A stretch of DNA of 64,000 nt from JALYUM01 sp036688685 (GCF_036688685.1 NZ_JAQQPS010000002.1:303960-367959), one strand, 5' to 3'; counted from the first letter of the stretch, positions 47,355-55,248 are shown. The notes: generated from the sequence alone by a model not told the origin. Numbers and translations: made by a program.

Positions 47355-49097
47355 ATGTTCGAGTCGTTTACCAGCCGCCAGCCGGCCAATACACGTGCCA
47401 TGTGGGGCATTTACCGCAATGCCAACCGCTGGGATTGGCTGTTGCTGCCGCTGGTGCTGTGCCTCATCGCCGCCGCCGCGTACGGCGCCATGCAAATGAC
47501 GCGTCCCTTCGTGCTGGGTCAGGCCACGCCGATCTCGCTCGACATCGCCGAATTGCCGTACTACCTGCTGCGGACCATTCTGCGCATGTTCGCCGCGCTG
47601 GGTGCGTCGCTGATCTTCAGCTTCGTGTTCGCCGCCGTCGCATCGAAATACCGCGCCGCCGAAAAAGTCCTCATCCCGCTGCTCGACATCCTGCAGTCGG
47701 TGCCGATCCTCGGGTTCCAGGCGATTGCCATCGTGCCCTTCATTGCGCTGTTTCCCGGTACGCTGCTGGGCGTCGAGTGCGCCGCCATCTTCGCCATTTT
47801 CACGTCGCAGGCGTGGAATATGGCGTTCAGCCTGTACCAGTCAATGCGCACCGTGCCGGCCGAATTGTCGGAGGCGGCGCGCGTGTTCAAGCTGTCCGGC
47901 TGGCAGCGCTTCTGGCGCCTCGAGCTGCCGTTCGCCACGCCAGCGCTGCTGTGGAACATGATGATGTCGATGTCGGGCGGCTGGTTTTTCCTGGTCGCGG
48001 CCGAAGCCATCTCGGTGGCGGGGCAGGACATCAAGCTGCCTGGCATCGGCGCCTACATTGCCGTGGCCATCGACCAGGAAAACGGCAGCGCGGTGGCGTG
48101 GGCGATCGTCGCCATGTTCGCCGGCATCGTCATGTACGACCAGCTGTTTTTCCGCCCGCTGCTGGCCTGGGCCGACAAATTCCGCTTCGAAGAATCGCAG
48201 GGCGAGACGGCCCAGCGCTCCTGGCTGCTCGACTGGGGCCGCCGCAGCAATGTGATGCGGCGCCTCGCCGAGCGCTTCTGGTCCGCCATGCGCGCCACCC
48301 TCGGCTGGTTCGGCACCACGCCGCACGCCGCGCCCGCGCGCCCACCCGGCGCCTTCCAGCGTGCCTTGCCGCGCATCGGCAACCTGATCTTCACCGCGCT
48401 GGTCCTGTACGCCACCCTGCGCCTGGTGCTGTACGTGCACAGCGCGGTCGGCTGGCAGGAAGCCGGCCACGTCGTCGTGCTGGGCCTGGCAACACTCGCG
48501 CGCGTGATGGTCTTGATTGCGCTGGCCTCGCTGTTGTGGGTGCCGGTGGCTGTGTGGATTGGCCTGCGTCCGCGCTACGCCCAACGGGTGCAGGCGCTGG
48601 CGCAATTCCTGGCGGCGTTTCCAGTCAACCTGATGTTCCCGGTAGTGGTGTTCCTGATGGTGCGCTATCAGTTGAATCCGAATATCTGGCTCAGTCCCCT
48701 GATGGTGTTCGGCACCCAGTGGTACATCCTGTTCAACGTGGTGGCGGGCGCCTCGACCATTCCGACCGAATTGCGCCTGGCGGCCGACAACCTGGGCCTG
48801 ACTGGCTGGCTGAAATGGAAGCGGGTGTACCTGCCGGCGATTTTTCCGGCCTACGTCACCGGGGCGATTACCGCCAGCGGCGGCTCGTGGAACGCCAGCA
48901 TCGTGGCCGAATACGTCACCTGGGGCAAAACCACCCTGGCCGCGCAAGGCCTGGGCAGCTACATCAAGCAGATGACCGACGCCGGCGATTTTCATCGCAT
49001 TGCGCTGGGCATCGGCATCATGTGCATCTTCGTCATGCTGCTGAACCGTTTTTTCTGGCGCAAGCTGTACCTGCTGGCCGACAACCGAGGATTTTAA
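47355..49097 (+). CDS. ABC transporter permease with two fused membrane domains (NitT/TauT type)
   Basis: The 580-residue protein contains two BPD-type permease domains in tandem (about 45-275 and 345-560), each with the EAA-like loop: SEAARVFKLSGWQRFWRLELP and ADNLGLTGWLKWKRVYLPAIFP (quoted in part). Twelve or so membrane helices are likely. Such fusions belong to nitrate/taurine/sulfonate-like importers. AAGGA before the ATG at 47355 supports the start. No substrate-binding protein is encoded nearby. Confidence 0.9.
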   Translation: MFESFTSRQPANTRAMWGIYRNANRWDWLLLPLVLCLIAAAAYGAMQMTRPFVLGQATPISLDIAELPYYLLRTILRMFAALGASLIFSFVFAAVASKYRAAEKVLIPLLDILQSVPILGFQAIAIVPFIALFPGTLLGVECAAIFAIFTSQAWNMAFSLYQSMRTVPAELSEAARVFKLSGWQRFWRLELPFATPALLWNMMMSMSGGWFFLVAAEAISVAGQDIKLPGIGAYIAVAIDQENGSAVAWAIVAMFAGIVMYDQLFFRPLLAWADKFRFEESQGETAQRSWLLDWGRRSNVMRRLAERFWSAMRATLGWFGTTPHAAPARPPGAFQRALPRIGNLIFTALVLYATLRLVLYVHSAVGWQEAGHVVVLGLATLARVMVLIALASLLWVPVAVWIGLRPRYAQRVQALAQFLAAFPVNLMFPVVVFLMVRYQLNPNIWLSPLMVFGTQWYILFNVVAGASTIPTELRLAADNLGLTGWLKWKRVYLPAIFPAYVTGAITASGGSWNASIVAEYVTWGKTTLAAQGLGSYIKQMTDAGDFHRIALGIGIMCIFVMLLNRFFWRKLYLLADNRGF

Positions 49098-49098
49098 G

Positions 49099-50388
49099 AT
49101 GGCATCACTGATTGCACTGGCCGCGGTCGGCAAATCGTTCACCGGCGCCGACGGCACCCCGCGCCGCATTCTCGACGGCGTCAATTTCAATTTGCGCGAA
49201 GGCGAAATTGTCGCGCTGCTGGGCAAATCGGGCTCCGGCAAATCGACGCTGTTGCGCATCATCGCCGGCCTGGTGCCGCTTGATGCCGGCTCGGCCACCT
49301 ACAACGGCAATCCGATCGCCGGACCGGCGGCCGGCGTGGCCATGGTGTTCCAGTCGTTTGCCCTGTTTCCGTGGCTGACCGTGCAGCAGAACGTGGAGCT
49401 GGGCCTGGAAGCGCAGGGCGTGGCGCCGAAAGAACGCGAACGGCGCGCCGACGCCATGCTGGAACTGATCGGCCTGTCCGGCTTCGGCGGCGCGCTGCCG
49501 CGCGAGCTGTCGGGCGGCATGCGCCAGCGGGTGGGCATTGCGCGCGCGCTGGTGATCAACCCGGACGTGCTGCTGATGGACGAAGCCTTTTCCGCGCTCG
49601 ACGTGCTGACCGGCGAGACGCTCAGGAACGACATCCTGGAACTGTGGGACGGCAAGCAGATCCCCACGCGCGGCATCGTGGTGGTGTCGCACAATATCGA
49701 GGAAGCGGTGATGATGGCCGACCGCATCATCATCCTGTCGAGCGACCCCGGACGCATCGTCAGCGAAGTGGCGATCGACCTGCCGCGCCCGCGCACCGGC
49801 GACGGCGCGCGCGTGCGCGCGCTGATCGATGAAGTATATGGCCTGATGACGATGCGCAAAGTGCCGGCGGTGACGACGGCATTGCCCGACTACGCGCTGC
49901 CCGACACTGACGTCAGCCGCATCGAGGCGGTGCTGGAACTGGTCGCGCAGCCACCGTTCGGCGGCCGCGCCGATTTGCCGCATCTGGCCGAAGAAACCGA
50001 GCTGTCCGACGAAGAACTGTTCCCGACACTGGAAGCACTGACCATGCTCGGCCTGGCCCAGGTGGCCGACGCCGACATTACCTTGACCGCACTGGGCGTG
50101 CAGTATGCCGGCGCCGACCAGGCCGCGCGCCAGGATCTGTTCGGGCGCCAGGTGCTGGCGAATATCCCGCTGGTGGCGCGCATCCGCGCCGCGCTGGTGG
50201 CTAGCGACAGCGGCGCGCTGTCCGAATACCCGTTCATCGAATTGCTGGAAGAGGGCATGGAGGACGACCGCGCCCGGCGCACCTTGCAGATCGCCGTCGA
50301 GTGGGGCCGTTATGGCGAGCTGTACGAGTACGATTTCCGCGGCAAGCGCCTGACGTTGCCGGAGGTGGACGGCGCTGACCTGCATTGA
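49099..50388 (+). CDS. ABC transporter ATPase with C-terminal AAA-associated domain
   Basis: The 429-residue protein has Walker A GKSGSGKS, signature LSGGMRQR, Walker B VLLMDEAFS and H-loop VSHN, followed by a 150-residue C-terminal AAA-associated (AAA_assoc_C-type) domain rich in DEELFPTLEALTMLG-like helices. The gene begins 1 base after the permease stop, so the pair forms one transporter. The substrate is unknown. Confidence 0.93.
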   Translation: MASLIALAAVGKSFTGADGTPRRILDGVNFNLREGEIVALLGKSGSGKSTLLRIIAGLVPLDAGSATYNGNPIAGPAAGVAMVFQSFALFPWLTVQQNVELGLEAQGVAPKERERRADAMLELIGLSGFGGALPRELSGGMRQRVGIARALVINPDVLLMDEAFSALDVLTGETLRNDILELWDGKQIPTRGIVVVSHNIEEAVMMADRIIILSSDPGRIVSEVAIDLPRPRTGDGARVRALIDEVYGLMTMRKVPAVTTALPDYALPDTDVSRIEAVLELVAQPPFGGRADLPHLAEETELSDEELFPTLEALTMLGLAQVADADITLTALGVQYAGADQAARQDLFGRQVLANIPLVARIRAALVASDSGALSEYPFIELLEEGMEDDRARRTLQIAVEWGRYGELYEYDFRGKRLTLPEVDGADLH

Positions 50389-50395
50389 CCGCGCG

Positions 50396-50677
50396 CTACG
50401 CGTAGACGTCGATCACGCCGCCGCTGGTGCTGCCTATTCGGGCCGCATCCGGCACCGCGGCAGGCGCCGGCGGTGCCTGGATCTGCTGCTTCAAGGCCGA
50501 AATTTTTTCCTGGATGGCGGCAATCGTCGCCTTGCCTTCGCGCGTGCTGGCCGACGCGCAATTGACGTTGTCCGACAGCTGATGCTGCAGGCGCTGCAGC
50601 TGCGCCCGGCCATCGGCCGGCGCAGCGCCATATGCCCGCACGGCGCCGGCGCCGACGCCTGAAACGGCGCTTACCAT
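50396..50677 (-). CDS. Small coiled-coil-like protein at the end of the sigma/anti-sigma operon
   Basis: The 93-residue protein has a helical middle (LQRLQHQLSDNV, KATIAAIQEKISALKQQIQ) that could form a coiled coil, resembling FlxA-like proteins, and an Ala/Pro-rich tail. Its start overlaps the end of the anti-sigma gene by 7 bases, so it is translated with it. There is no signal peptide. Function unknown. Confidence 0.55.
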   Translation of the reverse strand: MVSAVSGVGAGAVRAYGAAPADGRAQLQRLQHQLSDNVNCASASTREGKATIAAIQEKISALKQQIQAPPAPAAVPDAARIGSTSGGVIDVYA

Positions 50678-51309
50678 GCCAGCACCCTCGGGCCGAGCAG
50701 GGTGCCGATGGCGGTGGGCACCAGCATGCCGAGTACGTACCAGGTGCCGACGAACGCGGGCGACATCTCCGGGCAATGCAGGCAGTAGACCAGCGCGCCG
50801 GCCGCACCCGCCGCCAGGCCCGCCGCGGCGCCGGCCAGGCGCAGCCGCGTCGGCGCCATCTGGCGCATCGTCCACAGACTGGCCGCCAGCAGCGGCGCCG
50901 ACAGCATGGCAATCAGGACCGGACAGGCGCGCCAGGTGCTGCCCCAGAACAGCGCCGCGCGCTGGTCCGGCGCCGCCTGGGCCAGCATCACGGCGGCGGC
51001 CAGCCATAGCACCAGCAGTGGCGCCGCCAGCCACCAGGGCAGGGCGGCGGTAGGCGCACCCGGACGGGCCAGCGCGCTGGCGGCGTGCCAGGCAGCCGCG
51101 CTCATGGCCAGCGCGAAGCCGACCTTCAGCCAGAACGCCGGCCAGGCGATGGCGTCGCCCAGTTGCGGCAAGGTGCGCAGCATCGCCTGCATCAGCGCGA
51201 TGCTGGCCAGCAGGCCCGCCACCAGGACGATGGGCACGGTCGCCGTACGTGCCGGCGCTGCGACATCTTCGCCGCGCGCCAGCATCGCAATCAATTCTTC
51301 GGTCTTCAT
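50671..51309 (-). CDS. NrsF/DUF1109-type anti-sigma factor
   Basis: The 212-residue membrane protein begins MKTEELIAMLARGEDV, the usual DUF1109 start, and has about six hydrophobic segments, as in the NrsF family that holds SigF-type ECF factors at the membrane. Conserved cysteines (YCLHCPE) near residue 188-191 may sense metal or redox stress. It overlaps the sigma gene by 4 bases (ATGA). Partner identification rests on this coupling. Confidence 0.9.
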   Translation of the reverse strand: MKTEELIAMLARGEDVAAPARTATVPIVLVAGLLASIALMQAMLRTLPQLGDAIAWPAFWLKVGFALAMSAAAWHAASALARPGAPTAALPWWLAAPLLVLWLAAAVMLAQAAPDQRAALFWGSTWRACPVLIAMLSAPLLAASLWTMRQMAPTRLRLAGAAAGLAAGAAGALVYCLHCPEMSPAFVGTWYVLGMLVPTAIGTLLGPRVLAW

Positions 51310-51908
51310 GTCATGCTCCTTATCTTGCCTGCCAGCGCTTTCAGGCCGCGGTGCACGGCGGTTTTCACGCTGTCCTCCGAGATTTTTAATGCCTGCGCCG
51401 TTTCGCGCACCGACCAGCCATCGAGCTTGGTATGCACGATGGCCGCCTGCTGCTGCGCCGGCAACAGCGCCAGCAGCGCGGCCAGGTCGCGCGCCGCTTC
51501 CTGCGCAGCCTGGGTACCCGCACCGTCCGCACTGGCGAACAGTGCATCGTTGTCGTCGTACTCCTCGTGCAGCGCCCCGCGCCGGCCGTGGCGCCGCAGC
51601 CAGTCGATCAGCTTGTATTTCGCGATCGCCTGGATCCATGCCGTCACCGGCAGCGCTGCATTCCACGTATGGCGCTGGTTATGCAGCGCCAGCAGGCACT
51701 CCTGCAAAATATCCTCCACTTCATCCGGCCACTGACGCATGCGCCGGCGCAGGAAGTTGCGCAGGTGCGGCGCAAGCGCGTCCAGCAGGGCGTGGTAAGC
51801 CGCCGCATCGCCCGCCATGGCGGCCACCATCAGCCCGTGCAAACGCTGTTCGGTGGCGCGCAGCAAGGCACTCACTGGTATTCGTTGGTCGGGGTCGTTT
51901 GGTGACAT
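51306..51908 (-). CDS. ECF-family RNA polymerase sigma factor (SigF/NrsF-associated type)
   Basis: The 200-residue protein has sigma region 2 (DEVEDILQECLLALHNQRHTW and TAWIQAIAKYKLIDWLRR, quoted in part) and region 4 (LDGWSVRETAQALKISEDSVKTAVHRGLKAL, quoted in part). It is encoded with a DUF1109 anti-sigma, the SigF-NrsF pair known from Caulobacter metal and redox stress. A matching promoter sequence lies before the divergent DUF1223 gene. Confidence 0.92.
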   Translation of the reverse strand: MSPNDPDQRIPVSALLRATEQRLHGLMVAAMAGDAAAYHALLDALAPHLRNFLRRRMRQWPDEVEDILQECLLALHNQRHTWNAALPVTAWIQAIAKYKLIDWLRRHGRRGALHEEYDDNDALFASADGAGTQAAQEAARDLAALLALLPAQQQAAIVHTKLDGWSVRETAQALKISEDSVKTAVHRGLKALAGKIRSMT

Positions 51909-51940
51909 GGGACGTCAAAAATAAATTTTTATGCAGGGCT

Positions 51941-51968
51941 GTCACCAAAGCGGTGGGGCCGGCGAATT
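51941..51968 (+). promoter_or_regulatory. Candidate ECF (SigF-type) promoter
   Basis: GTCACC and CGAATT are separated by exactly 16 bases. The consensus reported for Caulobacter SigF, as I recall it, is GTAACC-N16-CGAA. The site lies 34 bases before the DUF1223-like gene and divergent from the sigma operon. Confidence 0.6.
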
Positions 51969-52001
51969 ACCGAACACTACCCGATAAAACCTGGTGCGAC
52001 C

Positions 52002-52304
52002 ATGGATACAAGAACCTTTTTATTACGAATGCCATTGCTGCTTTTGGCGATGTCGATGGCACACGCGCAGCCGGCCTGCAGCGTGAAAAGCGGCGTGCGC
52101 ACGGCCGCCCTCATCGAGCTGTACACCAGCGAAGGCTGTTCCAGCTGCCCGCCGGCCCTGCACGTGACGTACTGGGATCACATCGGCTGGCGCGAGTTGC
52201 GCGGCTGGTCCACCGACCTGGCCGATACCATCGGCGCCGTCAACGACCGTACGGCGCCGGTGACGATCACACCGACCAGCGCACCGTCGGCGCGCGGACT
52301 GTGA
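52002..52304 (+). pseudogene. DUF1223 remnant with internal deletions
   Basis: The 100-residue open frame has a signal peptide and the DUF1223 start (ALIELYTSEGCSSCPP), but the next conserved block, ALHVTYWDHIGWRE, follows at once instead of after about 25 residues, and a later block (RGW, ADTIGAVN) follows directly again. DUF1223 proteins are usually about 220-250 residues. The thioredoxin-like CSSC motif is intact. The frame is open and ends in an overlap with the next gene (TGATG), so it may still be translated. It lies in the putative SigF-type regulon. Confidence 0.6.
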
Positions 52305-52894
52305 TGGCGTCATCCACCATCCACGCGCTGTGGCTGCGCATCACCCACTGGATCAATGCCGTGGCCGTGGTGCTGATGACCGCCAGCGGCTGGCGCATCT
52401 ACAACGCGGCGCCGTTCTGGCCGTTCACCATCCCGGCCGACGCCACGCTGGGCGGCTGGCTGGGCGGCGCGTTGCAGTGGCATTTCGCGGCCATGTGGCT
52501 GCTGGTGGTCAACGGCGTCGTCTATCTGGCCATGAACGTGCTGACGGGCCGCTTGCGGCGCCAGTTCTGGCCGGTGACGCCGCGCCAGTTCCTGCACGAC
52601 CTGGGGGCCGCCCTGCGCGGCAGGCTGGCGCACGCCGATCCACGCCACTACAACGCGGTGCAGCGCGTGGCCTATCTGTTCGTCATGCTCGACATCGTGC
52701 TGCTGGTACTGACCGGGCTGGTGCTGTGGAAGTCGGTCCAGTTCCCGCTGCTGCGTGAACTGTTCGGCGGCTACGAGCTGGCGCGCCGCCTGCACTTCCT
52801 CGCCATGGCGGCGCTGCTGGGGTTTGTCGCCATTCACCTCGTCATGGTCGCACTGGTGCCGCGCACCTTGCTGGCCATGCTGCGCGGCCGTTGA
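52304..52894 (+). CDS. Cytochrome b561-type membrane protein
   Basis: The 196-residue protein has four membrane helices and histidines at conserved heme positions (LRITHWINAVAVVL, LQWHFAAMWLLV, ARRLHFLAMAALLG, VAIHLVMVALVP). It resembles b-type cytochrome subunits of membrane oxidoreductases. Together with the molybdopterin oxidoreductase that begins 17 bases later it may form an electron-transfer pair. The start at 52304 overlaps the DUF1223 stop by one base. Confidence 0.85.
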   Translation: MASSTIHALWLRITHWINAVAVVLMTASGWRIYNAAPFWPFTIPADATLGGWLGGALQWHFAAMWLLVVNGVVYLAMNVLTGRLRRQFWPVTPRQFLHDLGAALRGRLAHADPRHYNAVQRVAYLFVMLDIVLLVLTGLVLWKSVQFPLLRELFGGYELARRLHFLAMAALLGFVAIHLVMVALVPRTLLAMLRGR

Positions 52895-52911
52895 CCGGAA
52901 AGTTTATCGTC

Positions 52912-53685
52912 ATGAAAATCAAGACCCATCTCACCGACCCAGCTGGCCAGGCCACTTTGGCCGACGCCTTGCGCCGCGTGCCCGATCCGGCCCGGCGCGG
53001 CTTCCTGCAGCGCACCGTCACGCTGGGCGGACTGGCGCTGCTGAGCGGCTGTTCGCTGTCGGACGACAGCGCCGTCGAGCAGGCCCTGAACGCCATGTCG
53101 CGCCTGAACGACCGTGCCCAGGGATTGTTGTTCGACCCGACCCGGCTGGCGCCAACCTATCCCGACTCGATGATCACGCGCCCGTTCCCGTTCAATGCCT
53201 ACTATGGCGAGGACGAAGTGCGCGCGGTTGACGGCGCCGCCTGGCGGCTTGAACTAAGCGGGCTGGTGGCGCGCCGCAAGCCCTGGACGCTGGCGCAATT
53301 GCGCGCGTTGCGCCAGGAAAGCCAGGTCACGCGCCATATCTGCGTGGAGGGCTGGAGCGCGATCGGCAAATGGGGCGGGGTGCCGTTCGCCCATTTCCTC
53401 GACCTGATCGGGGCCGACCGCCACGCCCGCTACGTCGGCTTTCGCTGCGCCGACGACTATTTCACCAGCATCGACATGGCCACCGCGCGCCATCCGCAAA
53501 CCATCATGGCGCTGACCTACGACGGCCAGCCTTTGCCGCCGCGTTACGGCTTTCCAATGAAGCTGCGCATGCCGACCAAGCTCGGCTACAAGAATCCCAA
53601 GCACATCCAGGCGATCTTCGTCACGAATACCTATCCCGGCGGTTACTGGGAAAACCAGGGGTATAACTGGTTCGGCGGCAGTTGA
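52912..53685 (+). CDS. Molybdopterin-dependent oxidoreductase of the sulfite oxidase/MsrP family
   Basis: The 257-residue protein has a twin-arginine-like signal (RRGFLQRTVTLGG) with a lipobox-type LLSGC and a molybdopterin-binding domain: the Mo-ligand Cys in RHICVEGWSAIGKWGG, DDYFTSID, YGFPMKLRMP and YWENQGYNWFGG. It should be a periplasmic, possibly lipid-anchored oxidoreductase, perhaps reducing methionine sulfoxide or another sulfoxide. The cytochrome b gene is its likely electron donor. The modABC operon in this window would supply molybdate. Confidence 0.88.
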   Translation: MKIKTHLTDPAGQATLADALRRVPDPARRGFLQRTVTLGGLALLSGCSLSDDSAVEQALNAMSRLNDRAQGLLFDPTRLAPTYPDSMITRPFPFNAYYGEDEVRAVDGAAWRLELSGLVARRKPWTLAQLRALRQESQVTRHICVEGWSAIGKWGGVPFAHFLDLIGADRHARYVGFRCADDYFTSIDMATARHPQTIMALTYDGQPLPPRYGFPMKLRMPTKLGYKNPKHIQAIFVTNTYPGGYWENQGYNWFGGS

Positions 53686-53753
53686 GTCCGGGCCGGTACA
53701 GCACCGCGTTGTACAGTCATTTCACCCACCACATCATCAATCGAGGACACACC

Positions 53754-54002
53754 ATGAAAACCATCACCACCATGTTTGCTGCCGCCATGCTCTTCGCCTC
53801 CGCTGCCCAGGCCCAGGACGCCATGTCGAAAGACGCCATGGCAAAACCGGCCATGGAAAAAGACGCCATGGCCAAGCCGATGGCCAAGGACAAGATGGCC
53901 AAGGATGACAAGGCCATGAAAAAGGATGCAATGAAGAAGGACGCCATGAAAAAAGACGCGATGAAAAAGGATGCCATGCCGATGGATGCGATGCACGAAT
54001 AA
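53754..54002 (+). CDS. Pentapeptide MXKDX repeat protein
   Basis: After a signal peptide (ending AQAQ) the 82-residue protein is almost only repeats of the type M-x-K-D-A/x, for example DAMSKDAMAK and MKKDAMKKDA; this is a recognised short-repeat family. It is exported, charged and Met-rich, compatible with metal binding or stress protection. It lies downstream of the molybdopterin oxidoreductase by 68 bases, with RBS GAGGA. Confidence 0.9.
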   Translation: MKTITTMFAAAMLFASAAQAQDAMSKDAMAKPAMEKDAMAKPMAKDKMAKDDKAMKKDAMKKDAMKKDAMKKDAMPMDAMHE

Positions 54003-54019
54003 GCCAGCGCTGAATGCGG

Positions 54020-54061
54020 TTGCAATAAACGCAGGATACCTCGATAATGCGAATCGTTCTC
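54020..54061 (+). promoter_or_regulatory. Promoter with Fur-type box before the piuC-type gene
   Basis: TTGCAA (54020-54025) and GATAAT (54043-54048) are 17 bases apart, a good sigma-70 promoter. The -10 is overlapped by GATAATGCGAATCGTTCTC (54043-54061), which matches 15 of 19 positions of the Fur box. Almost the same sequence lies before the receptor gene at 59327. Confidence 0.7.
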
Positions 54062-54077
54062 ATCTGAGATGAGGAAT

Positions 54078-54113
54078 GGCTCCCCGGCTTAGGGTCTGGG
54101 AGCCTTTTGTTTT
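54078..54113 (+). terminator. Terminator-like hairpin in the piuC-type leader
   Basis: GGCTCCC/GGGAGCC form a 7-bp stem with a 13-base loop followed by TTTTGTTTT. It lies between the Fur-overlapped promoter and the ATG at 54133. The 5' arm could also pair with GGAGCC at 54123-54128, which contains the ribosome-binding site. Confidence 0.65.
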
Positions 54114-54132
54114 CCGATGCGAGGAGCCACAC

Positions 54133-54813
54133 ATGATGTTGCATATCCCGGCGGTCTTGACGCGCGACCAGGTCGCCACCATGCGCGCCCGACTCGCCGC
54201 CGCCGACTGGGTCGACGGCCGTGACAGCGTCGGCGCCCAGGGCGCGCTGGTCAAGCGCAACCGCCAGTTGCCGGAGGCGTCCAGCGTGGCCGTGGAACTG
54301 GGGCAGGCGGTCAGCGCCGCGCTGGCAAGCAACCCGCTGTTCTTCGCCGCGGTGCTGCCGCTGCGCATCCTGGCGCCGTACTTCAACAGTTACGCGGGTG
54401 GCGAGCATTACGGCCTGCACATCGACGGCGCCGTGCGCCAGCAGCGCGGCGGCTTGCCGCCGCTGCGCGCCGATGTCTCGACCACCGTGTTCCTGTCCGA
54501 CCCGGACGAGTACGACGGCGGCGAACTGGTCGTGGTGGACGCCTACGGCACCCACGAGGTGAAACTGGCGGCCGGCGACGCGATCGTCTACCCCTCCGGC
54601 AGCCTGCACCGGGTCGAACCGGTCACGCGCGGGGAGCGGGTATGTTCATTTTTATGGACCCAGAGCATGGTGCGCGACGATACCCGCCGCGCCATGCTGT
54701 ACGAACTCGATATCCACATCCAGGCACTGCGCCAGGCGCATGGCGATACGGCACCGATCGTCGGTTTGACCGGGCACTACCACAACCTGTTGCGCCAGTG
54801 GGCCGAGGTGTGA
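54133..54813 (+). CDS. piuC: Fe(II)/2-oxoglutarate-dependent dioxygenase (PiuC/YbiX type)
   Basis: The 226-residue cytoplasmic enzyme has the iron ligands H96 and D98 in HYGLHIDG and H159 in GSLHRVEPV, and the 2-oxoglutarate arginine R169, the arrangement of PKHD-type hydroxylases. Relatives neighbour catecholate siderophore receptors and are iron-regulated. Two ATG codons lie in tandem (54133, 54136). It is under a Fur-type promoter and a leader hairpin; the receptor at 56988 is its likely partner. Confidence 0.9.
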   Translation: MMLHIPAVLTRDQVATMRARLAAADWVDGRDSVGAQGALVKRNRQLPEASSVAVELGQAVSAALASNPLFFAAVLPLRILAPYFNSYAGGEHYGLHIDGAVRQQRGGLPPLRADVSTTVFLSDPDEYDGGELVVVDAYGTHEVKLAAGDAIVYPSGSLHRVEPVTRGERVCSFLWTQSMVRDDTRRAMLYELDIHIQALRQAHGDTAPIVGLTGHYHNLLRQWAEV

Positions 54814-54828
54814 TCGTCGCAGAAACGC

Positions 54829-54879
54829 TTGCACCCCATCGCGTTCTGGTCTATTCTAATCGAGAATAATTCTCATTTA
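54829..54879 (+). promoter_or_regulatory. Promoter and Fur-type box before the 101-residue gene
   Basis: TTGCAC (54829-54834) and TATTCT (54852-54857) are 17 bases apart. A near-perfect Fur core, GAGAATAATTCTCATTT, follows at 54862-54878. The gene starts at 54913. Confidence 0.75.
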
Positions 54880-54912
54880 GATTAAGCTGAACTTTACCTC
54901 CAGGAGCGCACG

Positions 54913-55218
54913 ATGAATCCAGCGATGACGACCACGGCGGGCACCCGCGATACCCTGTTGATTTCTTCCGTCCTGCACCTGATGTCGCATTACTGCACCG
55001 CCGACAAGGAAGCCCAGTGCGTGAAGCTGGCCTCGTCGATCGAGCGCCACCTGGCGGCGCTGGCGCGCTGCGGCGATCTCGATCCGGTCGTGCGCGCCAC
55101 CTGTGAAGGCCTGGTGGCCAACTGGCGCGACGTGGTCGACGCCGGTGTCACCGACACCGCCGGCCGGCGCTCGTTCGTGGCGCGCCTGCTCCACGTCGAC
55201 GGTTTCCGCAACAAATAA
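54913..55218 (+). CDS. Small iron-regulated protein of unknown function
   Basis: The 101-residue protein is cytoplasmic and helical (LISSVLHLMSHYCTADKE, IERHLAALARCGDLDP, quoted as parts) with three cysteines. No family is recognised. AGGAGCG lies 5 bases before the ATG. Because a strong Fur-type box and promoter precede it, it is predicted to be induced by iron limitation. It lies next to the PiuC-type gene and upstream of a SulP transporter. Confidence 0.7.
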   Translation: MNPAMTTTAGTRDTLLISSVLHLMSHYCTADKEAQCVKLASSIERHLAALARCGDLDPVVRATCEGLVANWRDVVDAGVTDTAGRRSFVARLLHVDGFRNK

Positions 55219-55248
55219 GCCCGGCGCCGGCTGCGAGGCCGGCTTTTA
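55217..55248 (+). terminator. Possible terminator after the small iron-regulated gene
   Basis: GCCGGC repeated around a short loop gives a GC-rich stem followed by TTTTA, immediately after the stop at 55218. The stem can fold in more than one register. Confidence 0.6.
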
